64,000 nt of DNA, from contig NZ_PSYW01000004.1 in assembly GCF_003383095.1 (NCBI RefSeq), positions 186,001 through 250,000 of the forward strand, written 5' to 3'. Shown here piece after piece: positions 44,807-55,069 of the stretch (positions are counted from its first letter, which is position 1; every line of letters begins with the position of its first letter). The stretch is from Haloferax sp. Atlit-12N (lineage in GTDB: Archaea > Halobacteriota > Halobacteria > Halobacteriales > Haloferacaceae). Under the pieces are notes generated by a model that was given only the letters and a program-made list of their open reading frames with translations, did no database searches and was not told the DNA's origin. Both the position numbers and the translations under genes were made by a program.

Positions 44807-45572
44807 CCCCGACGACGTTCGCGTGCTCGTCCCCGTCGCGGTGCTGGCGGGACAGGTGATTCCGGACCAACTGATACGCGTCCTCTCGGGGACGACGGTC
44901 GTTCTCCTCGCGTACCACGAGATACCCGAGCAGACGGCCCCCGAGCAGGCCAGAGAGCAGTTCGAGCCGAAGGCCCGCGAGGAACTCGACGAACTCGTCT
45001 CGGTGTTCGAAGCCGCCGGCGCGACCGTCGAGACGCGGCTCGTGTTCACTCACGACCTGGACCAGACGACAGAGCGCATCGCCACGGAGGCGGAGTGTGA
45101 CGCGGTGTTGCTCTCGAACCCCGCTCCGACCATCGACCGCGTCATCGTTCCGATAAAGGAGGCTATCAACCTCGACACGATTACCAAAGTCGCCGCGGCC
45201 GTCGGAAAGCGCGGAGACGTCGAACTCACGCTGTTCCAAGCCGTCCAGGACGACGACGCGGTTCCGGACGGAGAAGCCCTCCTCGACGAGGTCGCGAACG
45301 ACCTGGCCGTTCTCGGCGTCAACCGCGAGCACGTCTCGCGCGTCGTCGTCGTCGCACAGAACCCACTTCAGGCGCTCATCGAGGGCGCAGAGGACCACGA
45401 CGTGGTCGTGATGGGCGAGGAGAAACCCACGCTCCGCGGTCGACTGTTCGGCGAGACCTCCGACCGAGTCGCCGAGCAGACAGTCGGTCCGGTGCTGGTG
45501 GTCCGACGACCGCTTGACCCCGAACCTGACGCTGACGAGGCCGACGGTTCCACTACCGACGGCTTGGAGTGA
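44799..45572 (+). CDS. UspA-like two-domain stress protein partnered with the permease
   Basis: The 257-residue protein has two Usp-like halves: [20 protein letters not shown] at the start and [20 protein letters not shown] in the second, with a closing [20 protein letters not shown] that keeps the ATP-loop place but in altered form. It overlaps the permease gene by eight bases. Many haloarchaeal APC permeases carry a Usp domain fused to their C-terminus; here the same pair is split into two genes. It should still be translated despite the permease frameshift if it has its own start, because the overlapping start lies in the restored frame region. Confidence 0.82.
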   Translation: MRDPDDVRVLVPVAVLAGQVIPDQLIRVLSGTTVVLLAYHEIPEQTAPEQAREQFEPKAREELDELVSVFEAAGATVETRLVFTHDLDQTTERIATEAECDAVLLSNPAPTIDRVIVPIKEAINLDTITKVAAAVGKRGDVELTLFQAVQDDDAVPDGEALLDEVANDLAVLGVNREHVSRVVVVAQNPLQALIEGAEDHDVVVMGEEKPTLRGRLFGETSDRVAEQTVGPVLVVRRPLDPEPDADEADGSTTDGLE

Positions 45573-46415
45573 GGCCGACCCATCTCGAACCGCGCTGTCT
45601 TTCTAACTCATTCTTGCATACCGGAGACATTTCTAACGGCGCTACTCGACTGCTCGAAGCGCGACCGTAGAATATGAAAATTATGCAATTTTTACAATGT
45701 CTACAAATTGTATAACCACACACTCACTCGAGGTGATTGAATTGGATATCATCGACTCTCTGTCGCTCTCTGATTACTCCGTAATTTTGGCCGCACTCGA
45801 CGACCTGTTTGATGCTCCGTATTATTGCTCAACAAATACATTTCTCTATTGGTCCGAAGACCGTGTTCGGCCCGTCTCAGTCGTCCGTACACGACAGCCG
45901 ACCCCGCGGTTTCCGTGGGTACCTACATTACACTCGTAATTGTGTCATGGCTGTTGGGCTCTCATTCGATGGGTGGTGATAGCCGCCCGCCTCTTCAGTA
46001 GGGCGTCTCGATTGCGACAGAAAATTTTGAAGACTAGCTGGAATGTGCCGTACCTTTGAATCTTCTCTCACCGATACTTGGTTCGTGTTCTTATATGGTC
46101 AATCCTACCGGATATTCGTTTTTGTGTGTCGCTTCTTCGATGTTCCGTTCTCGCTACTTTTCGGGGCACGTTGACGGTCCGACGTTCGAAACCGTCAATC
46201 TCGGTCGACGGACGACATCGACGGTCCGAGCGCGGCGTTGCCGGCGGTGACATCGAGATTCGGGGACGGGAACGCCGTTCGGACCGCCGCTCGTCTCGTC
46301 GGTGGCCGTCGAGCCGGCCGCGACTCGGTCGAGACCGCTGGTTCTCCGTTTGTGAACCGTGCCGTGGCGCGGTCGACGTGAGGTGGTATCGTAGATGTGT
46401 TGGGGGTGGGCCCGA
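45573..46415. other. AT-rich intergenic region
   Basis: This 843-base stretch separates the UspA-like gene from the end of the IclR gene. It is A+T-rich in parts (45590-45860, 46020-46170). A plus-strand frame of 80 codons at 45697 is hydrophobic and Ser-rich but has no good start context and no recognisable domain, and I do not call it. It contains a 10-bp inverted repeat described separately. Possible causes are relics of acquired DNA or a non-coding RNA. Confidence 0.45.
45682..45714. repeat. Inverted repeat tatgcaattt / aaattgtata
   Basis: Arms at 45682-45691 and 45705-45714 match 9 of 10 with a 13-base spacer. It lies 110 bases after the UspA-like stop and could be a terminator-like stem or a binding site. 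Confidence 0.45.
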
Positions 46416-47231
46416 CTAACTGAACGTCGGGAAGTCGTCGTCGGACTCCTCCATGTTGACGTTGACCTCGATGACGTTGGCGGTGTTGACGACGCTCTCG
46501 ATGAGCTGTTCGTGGTACTCCGGCTGTTTCATCCGGCGGACGGGACCGGAGACGCTGATTGAGCCGAGGACGCGCCCGTGGCGGTTCGTCACCGGCGCGC
46601 CGATGGCCTGCAGACCCTTTATCTCCTCTTCGTCGTTGAGGGAGTAACCCCGGTCGCGAATCGTCTCCAACTCCTCGAAGAGTTCCTCGCGGGTCGTGAT
46701 GGTCGCCTCGGTCTTGCCCGGCAGGCCGTACTGGTCGATAATCCACTCGACGCGTTCCTTCGGGAGGTGCGCGAGAATGGCCTTGCCCGTCGCCGAGAAG
46801 TGGAGGTAGTCGGCGCGCTGGAGTTTGTTCACTTGGTAGTCGCTCCCGACGGCCTTCTCGCCGCTCACCTTGTAGAGGTTGACGCCCAGTCCGTGCTGCT
46901 CGGTCGCCAGATGCGCGTACTCGCCGGTCTTCTCAGCGAGTTCCTCTATTTCGGGCTTGCCGATGCGATAGAGGATGTTCTGGTACCGGACGTACTCGCC
47001 CACGAGGAGGAACTGCAGGGACAGCCGGTAGGTGTCTTCTTCCTTCACGACGAACTTCTCGGCCCGGAGCGTGCTCAGGTAGTTGTAGACGACACTCTTC
47101 GAGAGGTCCAGATGGTTTGCCAACTCGGTCACTCGCGCGCCGTCTAACTCCTCGAGCGCCCGAACGACATCGAACGCACGAGACACCGTCTTCAGCGTCC
47201 GCGGCGAACCGGTCGTGTGTTCGTCTGCCAT
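46416..47231 (-). CDS. IclR family transcriptional regulator
   Basis: The 271-residue protein from ATG 47231 has the IclR winged helix (RTLKTVSRAFDVVRALEELD, then RVTELANHLDLSKSVVYNYL and STLRAEKFVVKEEDTYRLSL) and the C-terminal effector domain (ADYLHFSATGKAILAHLPKE, later TIRDRGYSLNDEEEIKGLQA and IGAPVTNRHGRVLGSISVSG). Such regulators sense organic acids or amides. The neighbours (amidohydrolase, peptide-type ABC importer, DUF1028) make it the probable local regulator. The frame extends to 47321, but the internal ATG begins the acidic N-terminus before the HTH and has a TATA-like aatacaaac at about 47270-47262. Confidence 0.9.
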   Translation of the reverse strand: MADEHTTGSPRTLKTVSRAFDVVRALEELDGARVTELANHLDLSKSVVYNYLSTLRAEKFVVKEEDTYRLSLQFLLVGEYVRYQNILYRIGKPEIEELAEKTGEYAHLATEQHGLGVNLYKVSGEKAVGSDYQVNKLQRADYLHFSATGKAILAHLPKERVEWIIDQYGLPGKTEATITTREELFEELETIRDRGYSLNDEEEIKGLQAIGAPVTNRHGRVLGSISVSGPVRRMKQPEYHEQLIESVVNTANVIEVNVNMEESDDDFPTFS

Positions 47232-47632
47232 AGTCCAGTTCGAAGCCCCCGCGACATAGGTGTTTGTATTTGACGAACGGTCACTTCCGTACGAGCACGA
47301 AATCCGCAGGTATTGCCGCAAAGTGGCGTGATTCGAAGGGTCCTAACTACGCATACCATCTATACAGGTGCTGAAACAGTCGAATCCGACTACTTCGGAC
47401 TCATGTTCTCATTGTACAAACATCGCGGTATTTCGACCGAGTCGTCTCGCGTCGAATCGCGAGTAACGACGGGCGTCAATGGCTCTAACGAGCGATACCT
47501 ACTTCGCCCTGGCGGTCGTTTCGACTACGCGGTCGGCGCGGAGTGACGGGTGGCAGTCGATTTGAACTCACCAATAGAGCGGGTCCACGAAGGGCGGAAC
47601 CGAGAACAGCAGTCGTCGGCCGAGCGGTTTCG
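47232..47632 (-). promoter_or_regulatory. Region upstream of the IclR gene
   Basis: This 401-base gap holds the IclR promoter near 47270-47262 (minus strand). The remaining sequence has a moderately A+T-rich patch (47340-47440) and no ORF with protein-like composition. The amidohydrolase gene upstream on the same strand ends at 47633, so IclR probably has its own promoter. Confidence 0.45.
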
Positions 47633-48880
47633 TCACTCGGTCGCGAGGTCGGCGAGCGCGCCGGCGAGCACGCGGGTCGCGTCGGCGCAGTCCTCCCAGT
47701 CGGTCCACTCGCGGGGGTTGTGCGAGATGCCGTCGCGAGAGGGGGCAAAGAGCAGAGCGGCGTCGGTGACGGCCGCGACGTGCATGGTGTCGTGGCCGGC
47801 ACCGGAGTGGAGGTCGAGGGTTTCGAGGTCGGCATCGGTCCCTGCGTCGTGGAGCGCGGCGCGGCAGCGCTCGCTCATCTCGACGGGCTTGCGGTCCCAC
47901 GGATGCGAGAGCGAGGCCTCGACCGGACGTTCGGCCTCGATGCGGTCGAGACTCGCCTCCGCCTCGTCGATGACGTACTCGATGGAGTCGTACGCCACGT
48001 CGCGGATGTCGACGGTCAGGTCGACTTTCCCAGCGATGACGTTGGGCGCGTTCGGCGAGACTTCGAGTTTGCCGACGGTTCCGACCGCGGTCTCCGAGAC
48101 CTCGTTGCGTTCGTTCGTCGCGCGCTCGACGTCGAGGACGAACTCGCTGGCGGCGGCGAGCGCGTCCGAGCGGTCGTCCATGAGCGTCGACCCGGCGTGG
48201 TCGGCCTCGCCCGTGATTTCGACGGCACAGCGCGAGAGGCCGACGATGCTCGTGACGACGCCGGCGGGGACCGCGGCGTCTTCGAGGCGCTCGGACTGTT
48301 CGATGTGAAGCTCTATCCACGCGTCCCAGTCGGCGGCGTCGACGCGCCCGTCGCCCCGGTAGCCGATGTCCGCGAGAGCGTCGCCGAGCGGAATCCCGTC
48401 GGCGTCCTCGATGTCGAGCGCCTCCGCGACGCCCAGTTCGCCGACGGCGACCGCCGACCCGATGAGGCCGCCGCCGAACCGCTGGCCCTCCTCCTCGGTG
48501 AAGTTGACGACCTCGACGGGCCGGACGGGTTCGATTCCGGCGTCCTGCATCGCGCGGACGCTCTCCAGCCCCGCGTAGACGCCGAGCGGGCCGTCGAAGA
48601 TGCCGCCCTCGGGGACCGAATCGAGGTGGCTTCCCGTGGCGACCGGGGCCGCGTCGGGGTCCGCGCTCTCTGGCTCCCACCGACCGACGATGTTGCCGAC
48701 CTCGTCGATGGTGATGGAGAGACCGGCGTCTCGGAGGCGCTCGCAGAAGAACTCTCTCGCCCGCCGGTCCGCCTCGCTGCCGGTCAGGACCGTCCGTCCC
48801 CGACCCTCGTCCGTCGGGACGGCCCCGAACTCCGCGTTCGACTCGATGTCGCTGCGGAGTCGCTGCTGATTGACTCGCAT
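47633..48880 (-). CDS. M20-family amidohydrolase (N-carbamoyl-L-amino-acid hydrolase / allantoate amidohydrolase type)
   Basis: The 415-residue length matches the hydantoinase/carbamoylase family. Metal ligands are visible: H in ATGSHLDSVPEGGIFDGPLG (with D as the bridging ligand), E in NFTEEEGQRFGGGLIGS, H in WIELHIEQSERLEDA and the last His in SGAGHDTMHVA. DRRAREFFCERLRDAGLSIT near the N-terminus is also typical. These enzymes cut an N-carbamoyl or allantoate-type amide with two Zn or Mn ions. Specificity cannot be read. The gene is divergent from the ABC importer and on the same strand as IclR. Its open frame reaches 49213, but the MRVNQQRLR start and a TATA-like element (agtaaaatagg, about 28-36 bases upstream) fit 48880. 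Confidence 0.88.
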   Translation of the reverse strand: MRVNQQRLRSDIESNAEFGAVPTDEGRGRTVLTGSEADRRAREFFCERLRDAGLSITIDEVGNIVGRWEPESADPDAAPVATGSHLDSVPEGGIFDGPLGVYAGLESVRAMQDAGIEPVRPVEVVNFTEEEGQRFGGGLIGSAVAVGELGVAEALDIEDADGIPLGDALADIGYRGDGRVDAADWDAWIELHIEQSERLEDAAVPAGVVTSIVGLSRCAVEITGEADHAGSTLMDDRSDALAAASEFVLDVERATNERNEVSETAVGTVGKLEVSPNAPNVIAGKVDLTVDIRDVAYDSIEYVIDEAEASLDRIEAERPVEASLSHPWDRKPVEMSERCRAALHDAGTDADLETLDLHSGAGHDTMHVAAVTDAALLFAPSRDGISHNPREWTDWEDCADATRVLAGALADLATE

Positions 48881-49303
48881 GGTTCCCGGATTCGTGACTA
48901 ACCCTATTTTACTGTTTGGAATTCGGTCACATGCGTGACAGTATCGAACGGCCGCGAACTCCCCGAAACCAGCAGGTACGGGCGCTGGATGTGGGTTCTG
49001 GGACTCTGCCCACCTCTTTGTCGCTCGAAGACGTCCGTCGGCGATGGCTCGGTCGTCCGCGATGACGGCTCGGTCACCCGCGAGTGACCTGCGGGCCGTC
49101 GATGTGGACCGTCGCCTGCGACGGGGTTGGTTGACGTTCGGGGAGTAATATCGGATGTGATGGGATATAATTGGACATTCCACAGTTCCGCTGCGCTCGG
49201 TGCTCGAACTCATATTTGGTATTACATCTCTCTCGTCTCGATATGGTGATTGTACTCACACAACCACAATTTTTATCACACAGTAGCGGATTTGAGCGAC
49301 TGT
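48881..49303. promoter_or_regulatory. Divergent promoter region: amidohydrolase and ABC importer
   Basis: Plus strand: caatttttatcac at about 49267-49279 lies 25-36 bases before the ATG at 49304. Minus strand: agtaaaatagg at about 48918-48908 serves the start at 48880. Both starts should be leaderless. The space between them (about 350 bases) is large enough for a regulator such as IclR to bind, but I could not find a repeated operator. Confidence 0.55.
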
Positions 49304-50977
49304 ATGCAAGAGAATGGCAAGGGGAGCGACTCCTCCGACAGCACCGGCGACGGCACGCGTCGCAGTCGTTTCGACCGCCGCACTTTCCTCGGGGCGGCGG
49401 CGACGACCGGCGCGGTGGCACTCGCCGGATGTACGGGCGGCGGTTCGGACGACAGCACGACCGAAGACTCGGGTTCCACGGACGAGGGCGGCGACACCGA
49501 AAGCACCGACACGACCGCCGCGAGCGGCGGGAAGCAGGGCGGCACGCTTCAGTGGGGCGGCGCGGTGCCGGTGCAGGGCCTCGACCCGCACATCGACACT
49601 TCGGCGGCCTCGAAGCGCGTTCTGGAGAACATCTACGAGGAAGTCGTCGCGCTGCAGGACGACTACTCCATCGAACCGCACCTCGCGGAGTCGATGGAGC
49701 AGTCCGACGACAACACGCTCCTGACGTTCAACCTCCGGCAGGGCGTCACCTTCCACAACGGCAAGGAGATGACCTCCGAGGACGTGCTGGCGAGCTACGA
49801 GCGCGTCCAGAACGGCGACTACCTCGCCACCGGCTTCTTCGACTACGTCGAGGAGCTTCGCGCCCCCGACGACTACACCTTCGAAGTCCAGCTCACCGAG
49901 CCCTTCGCGCCGTTCCTCGCGAAGATGGCGACGGCGGAACTGTCGGTCATGCCCGCCGAGAACGCCGAGAAGGACATGGTCGAAGAACCCATCGGGACTG
50001 GCCCGTACGTGTTCGAGAGCCGCGAAATCGAGACCTCGTTCACGATGTCGCGCAACGAGGACTACTGGGGCGCGTCCGACGAGGACGGCCCGTTCATCGA
50101 CACCATCGTCAAGAGCGAGGTGCCGGACCCGAGCGTCCGCCTTCAGTCGTTCCTCGCCGGCGAGTACGACTTCATCAACGGCATCGCGCCGAAGGACGTC
50201 TCCCGCGTCGAGCAGGCCCCCGACGTTCGGTTCGAAAAGCAGTTCCCGAAATCGCTCGTCTACCTCGGCCTGAACTGCGACGTGGCTCCGTTCGACAACA
50301 AGGACGCCCGCCTCGCGCTCGACTACACCATCGACAAGGAGAAGGTCGCCGAGGCGGCCCTCTACGGTACCGGCCAGACCACCGCGTCCCCGGCGACGCC
50401 CGGCAGTCCGTGGGTCAACCCGGACATCGAACCGCGCCCACGTGACCTCGACAAGGCCCAAGAGCACCTCGACGCCGCCGGCATGTCCGACGGCTTCACG
50501 GCGACGTTCAAGATTCCGCAGTCCTACCCGACGCAGGTGCAGGCCGCGGAGGTCATCGCCGCCGACGCCGCCGAGGTCGGCATCAACCTCGAAATCCAGC
50601 AGATCACGTGGAGTACGTGGCTCTCGGACGTCTACTCCAACCGCGACTTCCAGGCGACGACGAGTTCCTACCTCGCGCTCTGGTACCCCGACGTGTCGTT
50701 CTACAAGTTCCTGCACCCCAACGGCGCGTTCTTCTTCACCAACTGGGAGAACGAGGACTACAACGCGCTCGTCGAGGAGGCGCGTACCATCTACGACGAA
50801 CAGGAGCGCGCCGACCTCTACCACCAGGCGACGGAGATTCTCCACGAGGAGCGCGCCGGTCACCTCTTCCTGTGGTGGCAGCCGAGCCTCTACGGAGCCG
50901 CCTCGCAGTACAAAGGCGACATCGGCGCGCCTGACGGGTCGACGCTACAGTTCGGCGACAACTGGCTCGACCGCTAA
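49304..50977 (+). CDS. ABC importer solute-binding lipoprotein, peptide/nickel (SBP family 5) type
   Basis: The 557-residue protein opens with a Tat lipoprotein signal (RRTFLGAAATTGAVALAGCT) and a Ser/Thr/Asp/Glu linker. The SBP_bac_5 fold follows: GTLQWGGAVPVQGLDPHIDT, LTFNLRQGVTFHNGKEMTSE (the usual F-x-L-R-x-G-V-x-F-H-x-G motif), then ARLALDYTIDKEKVAEAALY. The C-terminal part contains ERADLYHQATEILHEERAGH. The protein should capture peptide- or amide-like solutes outside the cell and deliver them to the permeases downstream. ATG 49304 was chosen because it begins directly at the hydrophilic lead to the twin Arg. Confidence 0.92.
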   Translation: MQENGKGSDSSDSTGDGTRRSRFDRRTFLGAAATTGAVALAGCTGGGSDDSTTEDSGSTDEGGDTESTDTTAASGGKQGGTLQWGGAVPVQGLDPHIDTSAASKRVLENIYEEVVALQDDYSIEPHLAESMEQSDDNTLLTFNLRQGVTFHNGKEMTSEDVLASYERVQNGDYLATGFFDYVEELRAPDDYTFEVQLTEPFAPFLAKMATAELSVMPAENAEKDMVEEPIGTGPYVFESREIETSFTMSRNEDYWGASDEDGPFIDTIVKSEVPDPSVRLQSFLAGEYDFINGIAPKDVSRVEQAPDVRFEKQFPKSLVYLGLNCDVAPFDNKDARLALDYTIDKEKVAEAALYGTGQTTASPATPGSPWVNPDIEPRPRDLDKAQEHLDAAGMSDGFTATFKIPQSYPTQVQAAEVIAADAAEVGINLEIQQITWSTWLSDVYSNRDFQATTSSYLALWYPDVSFYKFLHPNGAFFFTNWENEDYNALVEEARTIYDEQERADLYHQATEILHEERAGHLFLWWQPSLYGAASQYKGDIGAPDGSTLQFGDNWLDR

Positions 50978-50992
50978 CAGAGATTCCACACA

Positions 50993-51952
50993 ATGTCGAT
51001 GTACAACTACGTCTTTCGGCGCGTCGGGTTCATGGCGGTGACGCTGTTCTTCGTCACGCTCATCGCCTTCGCCGTCACCAACATCCTGCCCGGTGACGTG
51101 GCCCTGCTCATCTTGGGCCCCAACGCGACCGAACAATCGCTCGAAGCGCTCCAAACCCAACTGGGACTCAACCGCCCGCTGTACGTGCAGTACATCGACT
51201 GGGTCGTCGGGCTCCTCCAGGGGAACATGGGCGAATCACTCCGGTTCGGCGAGCCCGTGGCACAGCTCATCGCCGAGCGCCTGCCGCGGTCGATGATGCT
51301 CGCGGTCGCCGCGACGCTCGTCGCCGTCGTGCTGTCGGTTCCGCTCGGCGTCTACGCCGCCGTCAACCAGAACGAAGCGCCCGACGTGAGCGCTTCGATG
51401 TTCGCCTTCGTCGGCATCTCGATGCCCATCTTCCTGTGGGGGTTGGTGTTCATCCTGGTGTTCGCCGTCTGGCTGAACCTCTTTCCGACCGGGGGGTACG
51501 TCTCCCCGAGCGAGGACCTCGTCGGGTCGCTCACGCGACTCGTCCTCCCCGCGGGGGCGATGGGCTTCGCGCTCACCGCCTACATCATGCGGATGACCCG
51601 GTCGTCGATGCTGGAGGTGCTCAGCGAGGAGTACATCAATCTCGCGCGTGCGAAGGGGATGAGCCAACGGGTCATCGTCCTCAGACACGCACTCAAGAAC
51701 GCAATCATCCCCGTCATCACGGTCATCGCGTTCCAGTTCAGCTACGCGTTCGGCGGGGTCGTCGTGCTCGAAGAGGTGTTCTTCTGGCCCGGCATCGGTC
51801 GGCTGACGCTGACCGCGATTCAGAGCCGCGACATCCCCCTGATTCAGGGGTGCATCCTCGTGGTCGCACTCATCTACATGTTCTCGAACTTCGCCGCAGA
51901 CCTACTGTACGCGTACTTCGACCCGCGCATCCGCTACGGAGGTGACGACTGA
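50993..51952 (+). CDS. ABC importer permease, DppB-like
   Basis: The 319-residue protein has six hydrophobic helices in the DppB/OppB order (YVFRRVGFMAVTLFFVTLIA at the start, LQTQLGLNRPLYVQYIDWVV, then GNMGESLRFGEPVAQLIAER). The EAA loop contact with the ATPase is EEYINLARAKGMSQRVIVLR. It lies 15 bases after the binding-protein stop and overlaps the next permease by one base (TGATG-type junction), which shows one transcript. Confidence 0.93.
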   Translation: MSMYNYVFRRVGFMAVTLFFVTLIAFAVTNILPGDVALLILGPNATEQSLEALQTQLGLNRPLYVQYIDWVVGLLQGNMGESLRFGEPVAQLIAERLPRSMMLAVAATLVAVVLSVPLGVYAAVNQNEAPDVSASMFAFVGISMPIFLWGLVFILVFAVWLNLFPTGGYVSPSEDLVGSLTRLVLPAGAMGFALTAYIMRMTRSSMLEVLSEEYINLARAKGMSQRVIVLRHALKNAIIPVITVIAFQFSYAFGGVVVLEEVFFWPGIGRLTLTAIQSRDIPLIQGCILVVALIYMFSNFAADLLYAYFDPRIRYGGDD

Positions 51953-52851
51953 TGGCGACCGAACAGGAGACCGACCGCGGTCGCTTCACCATCACGCAGT
52001 CACAGCGCGACCGCATCGCCCGGTTCGTCCGGAAGTTCCGAAGCAACACGAAGGCGATGCTCGGCTTCTCCATCGTGGTGCTGCTCGTGCTTGTCGCCAT
52101 CTTCGCGCCGATTATCGCGCCGTACCCCATCGACGCGACGAACATCGAAGACCGCTCGCAGGCCCCGTCGGTCGAACACCCGTTCGGCACCGACGACCTC
52201 GGCCGCGACATCTTCAGCCGCGTCATCATGGGAAGCCGAATCTCGCTGTACGTCGGCTTCGGTGCCATCTCCGGCGCACTCGCCGTCGGGGCGGTCGTCG
52301 GCGTCGTCGCCGGCTACGCCGGCGGCTTGACCGACGAGATACTGATGCGCCTTATGGACGCCGCAATGGCGTTCCCACCAGTGTTGCTCGCGCTCACGCT
52401 CTTGGTCGTCCTCGGCCCGGAGTTGAGTAACGTCATCATCGCCTTGGCGTTCGTCTACACGCCGTACATCGCCCGCGTCTCGCGGAGCGCGGCGCTGGCC
52501 GAACGCAACGAGGCGTACGTCGAGGCCGCCATCGCCCGCGGCGAGAGCGACTCGCGCATCGTCTTCAGCGAGGTGTTCCCGAACTGCATGGCTCCCATGC
52601 TGGTGCAGGGGTCGCTGAACGTCTCGTTCGCCATCCTCGCGGAGGCGAGCCTGTCGTTCCTCGGCCTCGGCGCGCAACCCCCGCGGCCGTCGTGGGGGCT
52701 GATGATCAACACCGGTCGCGGCTTCATGGAGACCGCGCCGTGGATGTTGCTGTTCCCCGCGTTGGCTATCGGTATCGCCGTCGTCGGGTTCAACATGCTC
52801 GGCGACGGACTGCGTGACGTGCTCGACCCCAAAGTGGAGGCGATAGAATGA
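51952..52851 (+). CDS. ABC importer permease, DppC-like
   Basis: The 299-residue protein opens with a hydrophilic lead and [20 protein letters not shown], then [20 protein letters not shown], a DppC-specific stretch. The EAA loop is [20 protein letters not shown]. It pairs with the DppB-like permease to form the channel. It begins on the last base of that gene and overlaps the ATPase gene by four bases (ATGA at 52848). Confidence 0.93.
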   Translation: MATEQETDRGRFTITQSQRDRIARFVRKFRSNTKAMLGFSIVVLLVLVAIFAPIIAPYPIDATNIEDRSQAPSVEHPFGTDDLGRDIFSRVIMGSRISLYVGFGAISGALAVGAVVGVVAGYAGGLTDEILMRLMDAAMAFPPVLLALTLLVVLGPELSNVIIALAFVYTPYIARVSRSAALAERNEAYVEAAIARGESDSRIVFSEVFPNCMAPMLVQGSLNVSFAILAEASLSFLGLGAQPPRPSWGLMINTGRGFMETAPWMLLFPALAIGIAVVGFNMLGDGLRDVLDPKVEAIE

Positions 52852-55001
52852 GTGCTCCCACTACTGCGACGGACGGCGAGGCCGACGACGGCCCGCTGCT
52901 CGACGTGCGCGGACTCAGAACCGAGTTCCGCACCGACAGCGGCCCCATCGTCGCCTCCAACGAGGTGTCGTTTTCGCTCGACCGCGGCGAGACCATGGGT
53001 CTCGTCGGCGAGTCGGGCGCGGGCAAGTCCGTGACGGCGCGGTCGCTCATGCGCCTCATCGACTCGCCCGGCGAAATCACGGGCGGGCAGGTCGTCTTCG
53101 ACGGCGAAGACCTCCTACAGAAGACGGAAGCCGAGATGCGCGACATCCGCGGCAACCGCATCGCCATGATTCCGCAGGACCCGATGTCGTCGCTCAACCC
53201 GGTGATGACCGTCGGCGAGCAAATCACGGAGACGATTCGCCGCCATCAGGACGTCTCCAAGTCAGAGGCACGCCAGCTCGCCGTCGAGTCGATGGACGAC
53301 GTCGGCATCCCGGACGCCGAAGAGCGCATCGACGACTACCCCCACGAGTTCTCCGGGGGGATGCGCCAGCGCGTCCTCGTCGCCATCGGCTTCTCCTGCG
53401 AACCGGACCTCATCATCGCCGACGAGCCGACCACCGCACTCGACGTGACGACGCAGGCGAAGATTCTCGACCTACTCAACGAGATGCAGGAGCGCGAGGG
53501 GACGGCCGTGCTGATGATTACCCACAATCTCGGCGTCGTCGCCCAGACGTGTGACCACGTCGGCGTCATGTACGCCGGGAACCTCGTGGAGACGGCCGAA
53601 CTCGGCGACCTGTTCGACCGCCCGCGACACCCCTACACCCGCGCGCTCATCGACTCCATCCCGGAGGTCGACACCGACTACGACGAACTGCCGACGCTCG
53701 ACGGCGCGATGCCCGACCTCGGGAACCTCCCGAGCGGCTGTAACTTCGCGCCGCGGTGTCCCCACGCCACCGAGGCGTGTCGGACCGGCGGCGACCCGGC
53801 GCTCGAGGCCGTCGGCGACGACTCGTCGCGCGCGGCGTGTCTCCACGCCGCCGACCTCGACCTCTCGGAGAGCACGGTCCCCGAAGCCGGGACCGGCCGC
53901 CGCGACATCGACCGCAGCGGCCAGCCGCTGTTCGAGGTGCGGAACCTGAAGAAGTACTTCAACGCCGGTGAGGGCGTCTTCGGCAACGTCCACCTCTCGT
54001 GGGAGGGCGGTGGCCTACCGACCGTCGAACGGCGGCACGTCAAGGCCGTCGACGACGTGAGCTTCGACGTCTACCCCGGCGAGACCGTCGGGCTCGTCGG
54101 CGAGTCCGGCTGCGGGAAGTCCACGGTCGCTCGCACCGCGCTCCGGCTCCTCGAACCGACCGACGGCGAGGTGTACTTCGAGGGGCAGCCGCTCCACGAG
54201 CTCGGCTCCTCGGAGATTCGGAGTCTGCGCCGCGAGATGCAGATGATATTCCAGGACCCCCAGAGTTCGCTCAACCCGCGAAAGACCGTCGGCCAAATCG
54301 TCGGCCGCGCGATGGAGAAACACGGCATCGCCACCGGCGAGGAAAAGCGCGAACGCGTGGGCGACCTGCTCGAACGCGTCGGCCTCTCGCGGGCCGCCGC
54401 GAGCAAGTACCCCCACGAATTCTCCGGGGGCCAACAACAGCGCGTCGCCATCGCGCACGCGCTCGCGGTCGAACCGAAGCTCATCGTCTGCGACGAGCCC
54501 GTCTCGGCGCTCGACGTGAGCGTGCAGGCGCAGATTCTCAACCTCCTGAACGAGATTCAGGAAGACGAGAACATCTCGTTCCTGTTCATCTCGCACAACA
54601 TCGGCGTCATCCGGCACATCTGCGACCGCGTGGCCGTGATGTACCTCGGGAAGATAGCGGAGTTCGGGAGCATCGAGCAGGTGTTCTCGCCGCCGTTCCA
54701 CCCCTACACGGAGAGTCTCCTGTCCGCGGTCCCCCACGCGAATCCGGACCGCGAGACGGACCGCATCCTGCTGGAGGGGAGCGTCCCGAGTCCCATCAAC
54801 CCGCCGTCGGGCTGTCCGTTCCAGACGCGCTGTCCGAAGAAAATCGGCGACGTCTGCGAGCAGGACCTCCCGGAACTCGAGGCGGTCGGCGACGGCGACC
54901 ACTACATCTCCTGTCACCTCTCCGAAGAGGAGATGAGCCAGCGTGACTCCTTTATCACGCCGTCGAAGCGCGCGGAGACCAGTCCGGCCGACTCGGACTG
55001 A
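52848..55001 (+). CDS. Fused ABC ATPase pair (DppD-DppF in one chain)
   Basis: The 717-residue protein holds two complete ATPase domains. The first has Walker A GESGAGKS, signature FSGGMRQR and Walker B LIIADEP; the second has [16 protein letters not shown] and LIVCDEP. After each comes the oligopeptide-type C-terminal Cys segment ([15 protein letters not shown] and [16 protein letters not shown]). In many bacteria these are two separate genes; here they are one chain, with the junction around residue 350-360. The protein powers the importer. It is last in the four-gene unit and its end converges on the DUF1028 gene. Confidence 0.94.
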   Translation: MSAPTTATDGEADDGPLLDVRGLRTEFRTDSGPIVASNEVSFSLDRGETMGLVGESGAGKSVTARSLMRLIDSPGEITGGQVVFDGEDLLQKTEAEMRDIRGNRIAMIPQDPMSSLNPVMTVGEQITETIRRHQDVSKSEARQLAVESMDDVGIPDAEERIDDYPHEFSGGMRQRVLVAIGFSCEPDLIIADEPTTALDVTTQAKILDLLNEMQEREGTAVLMITHNLGVVAQTCDHVGVMYAGNLVETAELGDLFDRPRHPYTRALIDSIPEVDTDYDELPTLDGAMPDLGNLPSGCNFAPRCPHATEACRTGGDPALEAVGDDSSRAACLHAADLDLSESTVPEAGTGRRDIDRSGQPLFEVRNLKKYFNAGEGVFGNVHLSWEGGGLPTVERRHVKAVDDVSFDVYPGETVGLVGESGCGKSTVARTALRLLEPTDGEVYFEGQPLHELGSSEIRSLRREMQMIFQDPQSSLNPRKTVGQIVGRAMEKHGIATGEEKRERVGDLLERVGLSRAAASKYPHEFSGGQQQRVAIAHALAVEPKLIVCDEPVSALDVSVQAQILNLLNEIQEDENISFLFISHNIGVIRHICDRVAVMYLGKIAEFGSIEQVFSPPFHPYTESLLSAVPHANPDRETDRILLEGSVPSPINPPSGCPFQTRCPKKIGDVCEQDLPELEAVGDGDHYISCHLSEEEMSQRDSFITPSKRAETSPADSD

Positions 55002-55021
55002 CGCCGCCCGCGCGGTCTCTT

Positions 55022-55069
55022 CTCAGTATTTGACGCCGAAGTCGACTCAGTACTTGACGCCGAAGTCGA
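55022..55069 (-). repeat. 24-bp tandem duplication at the 3' end of the DUF1028 gene
   Basis: Units 55022-55045 and 55046-55069 are the same except t at 55029 versus c at 55053. The second contains the true stop and last codons (F-G-V-K-Y) of the DUF1028 gene; the first is a copy just outside it that repeats the same codons and stop. Confidence 0.85.

Noticed and set aside
45697-45939. 80-codon ORF in the gap before the IclR gene
   Set aside because: No promoter or start context, no domain, and the last third turns into Pro/Arg-rich sequence.
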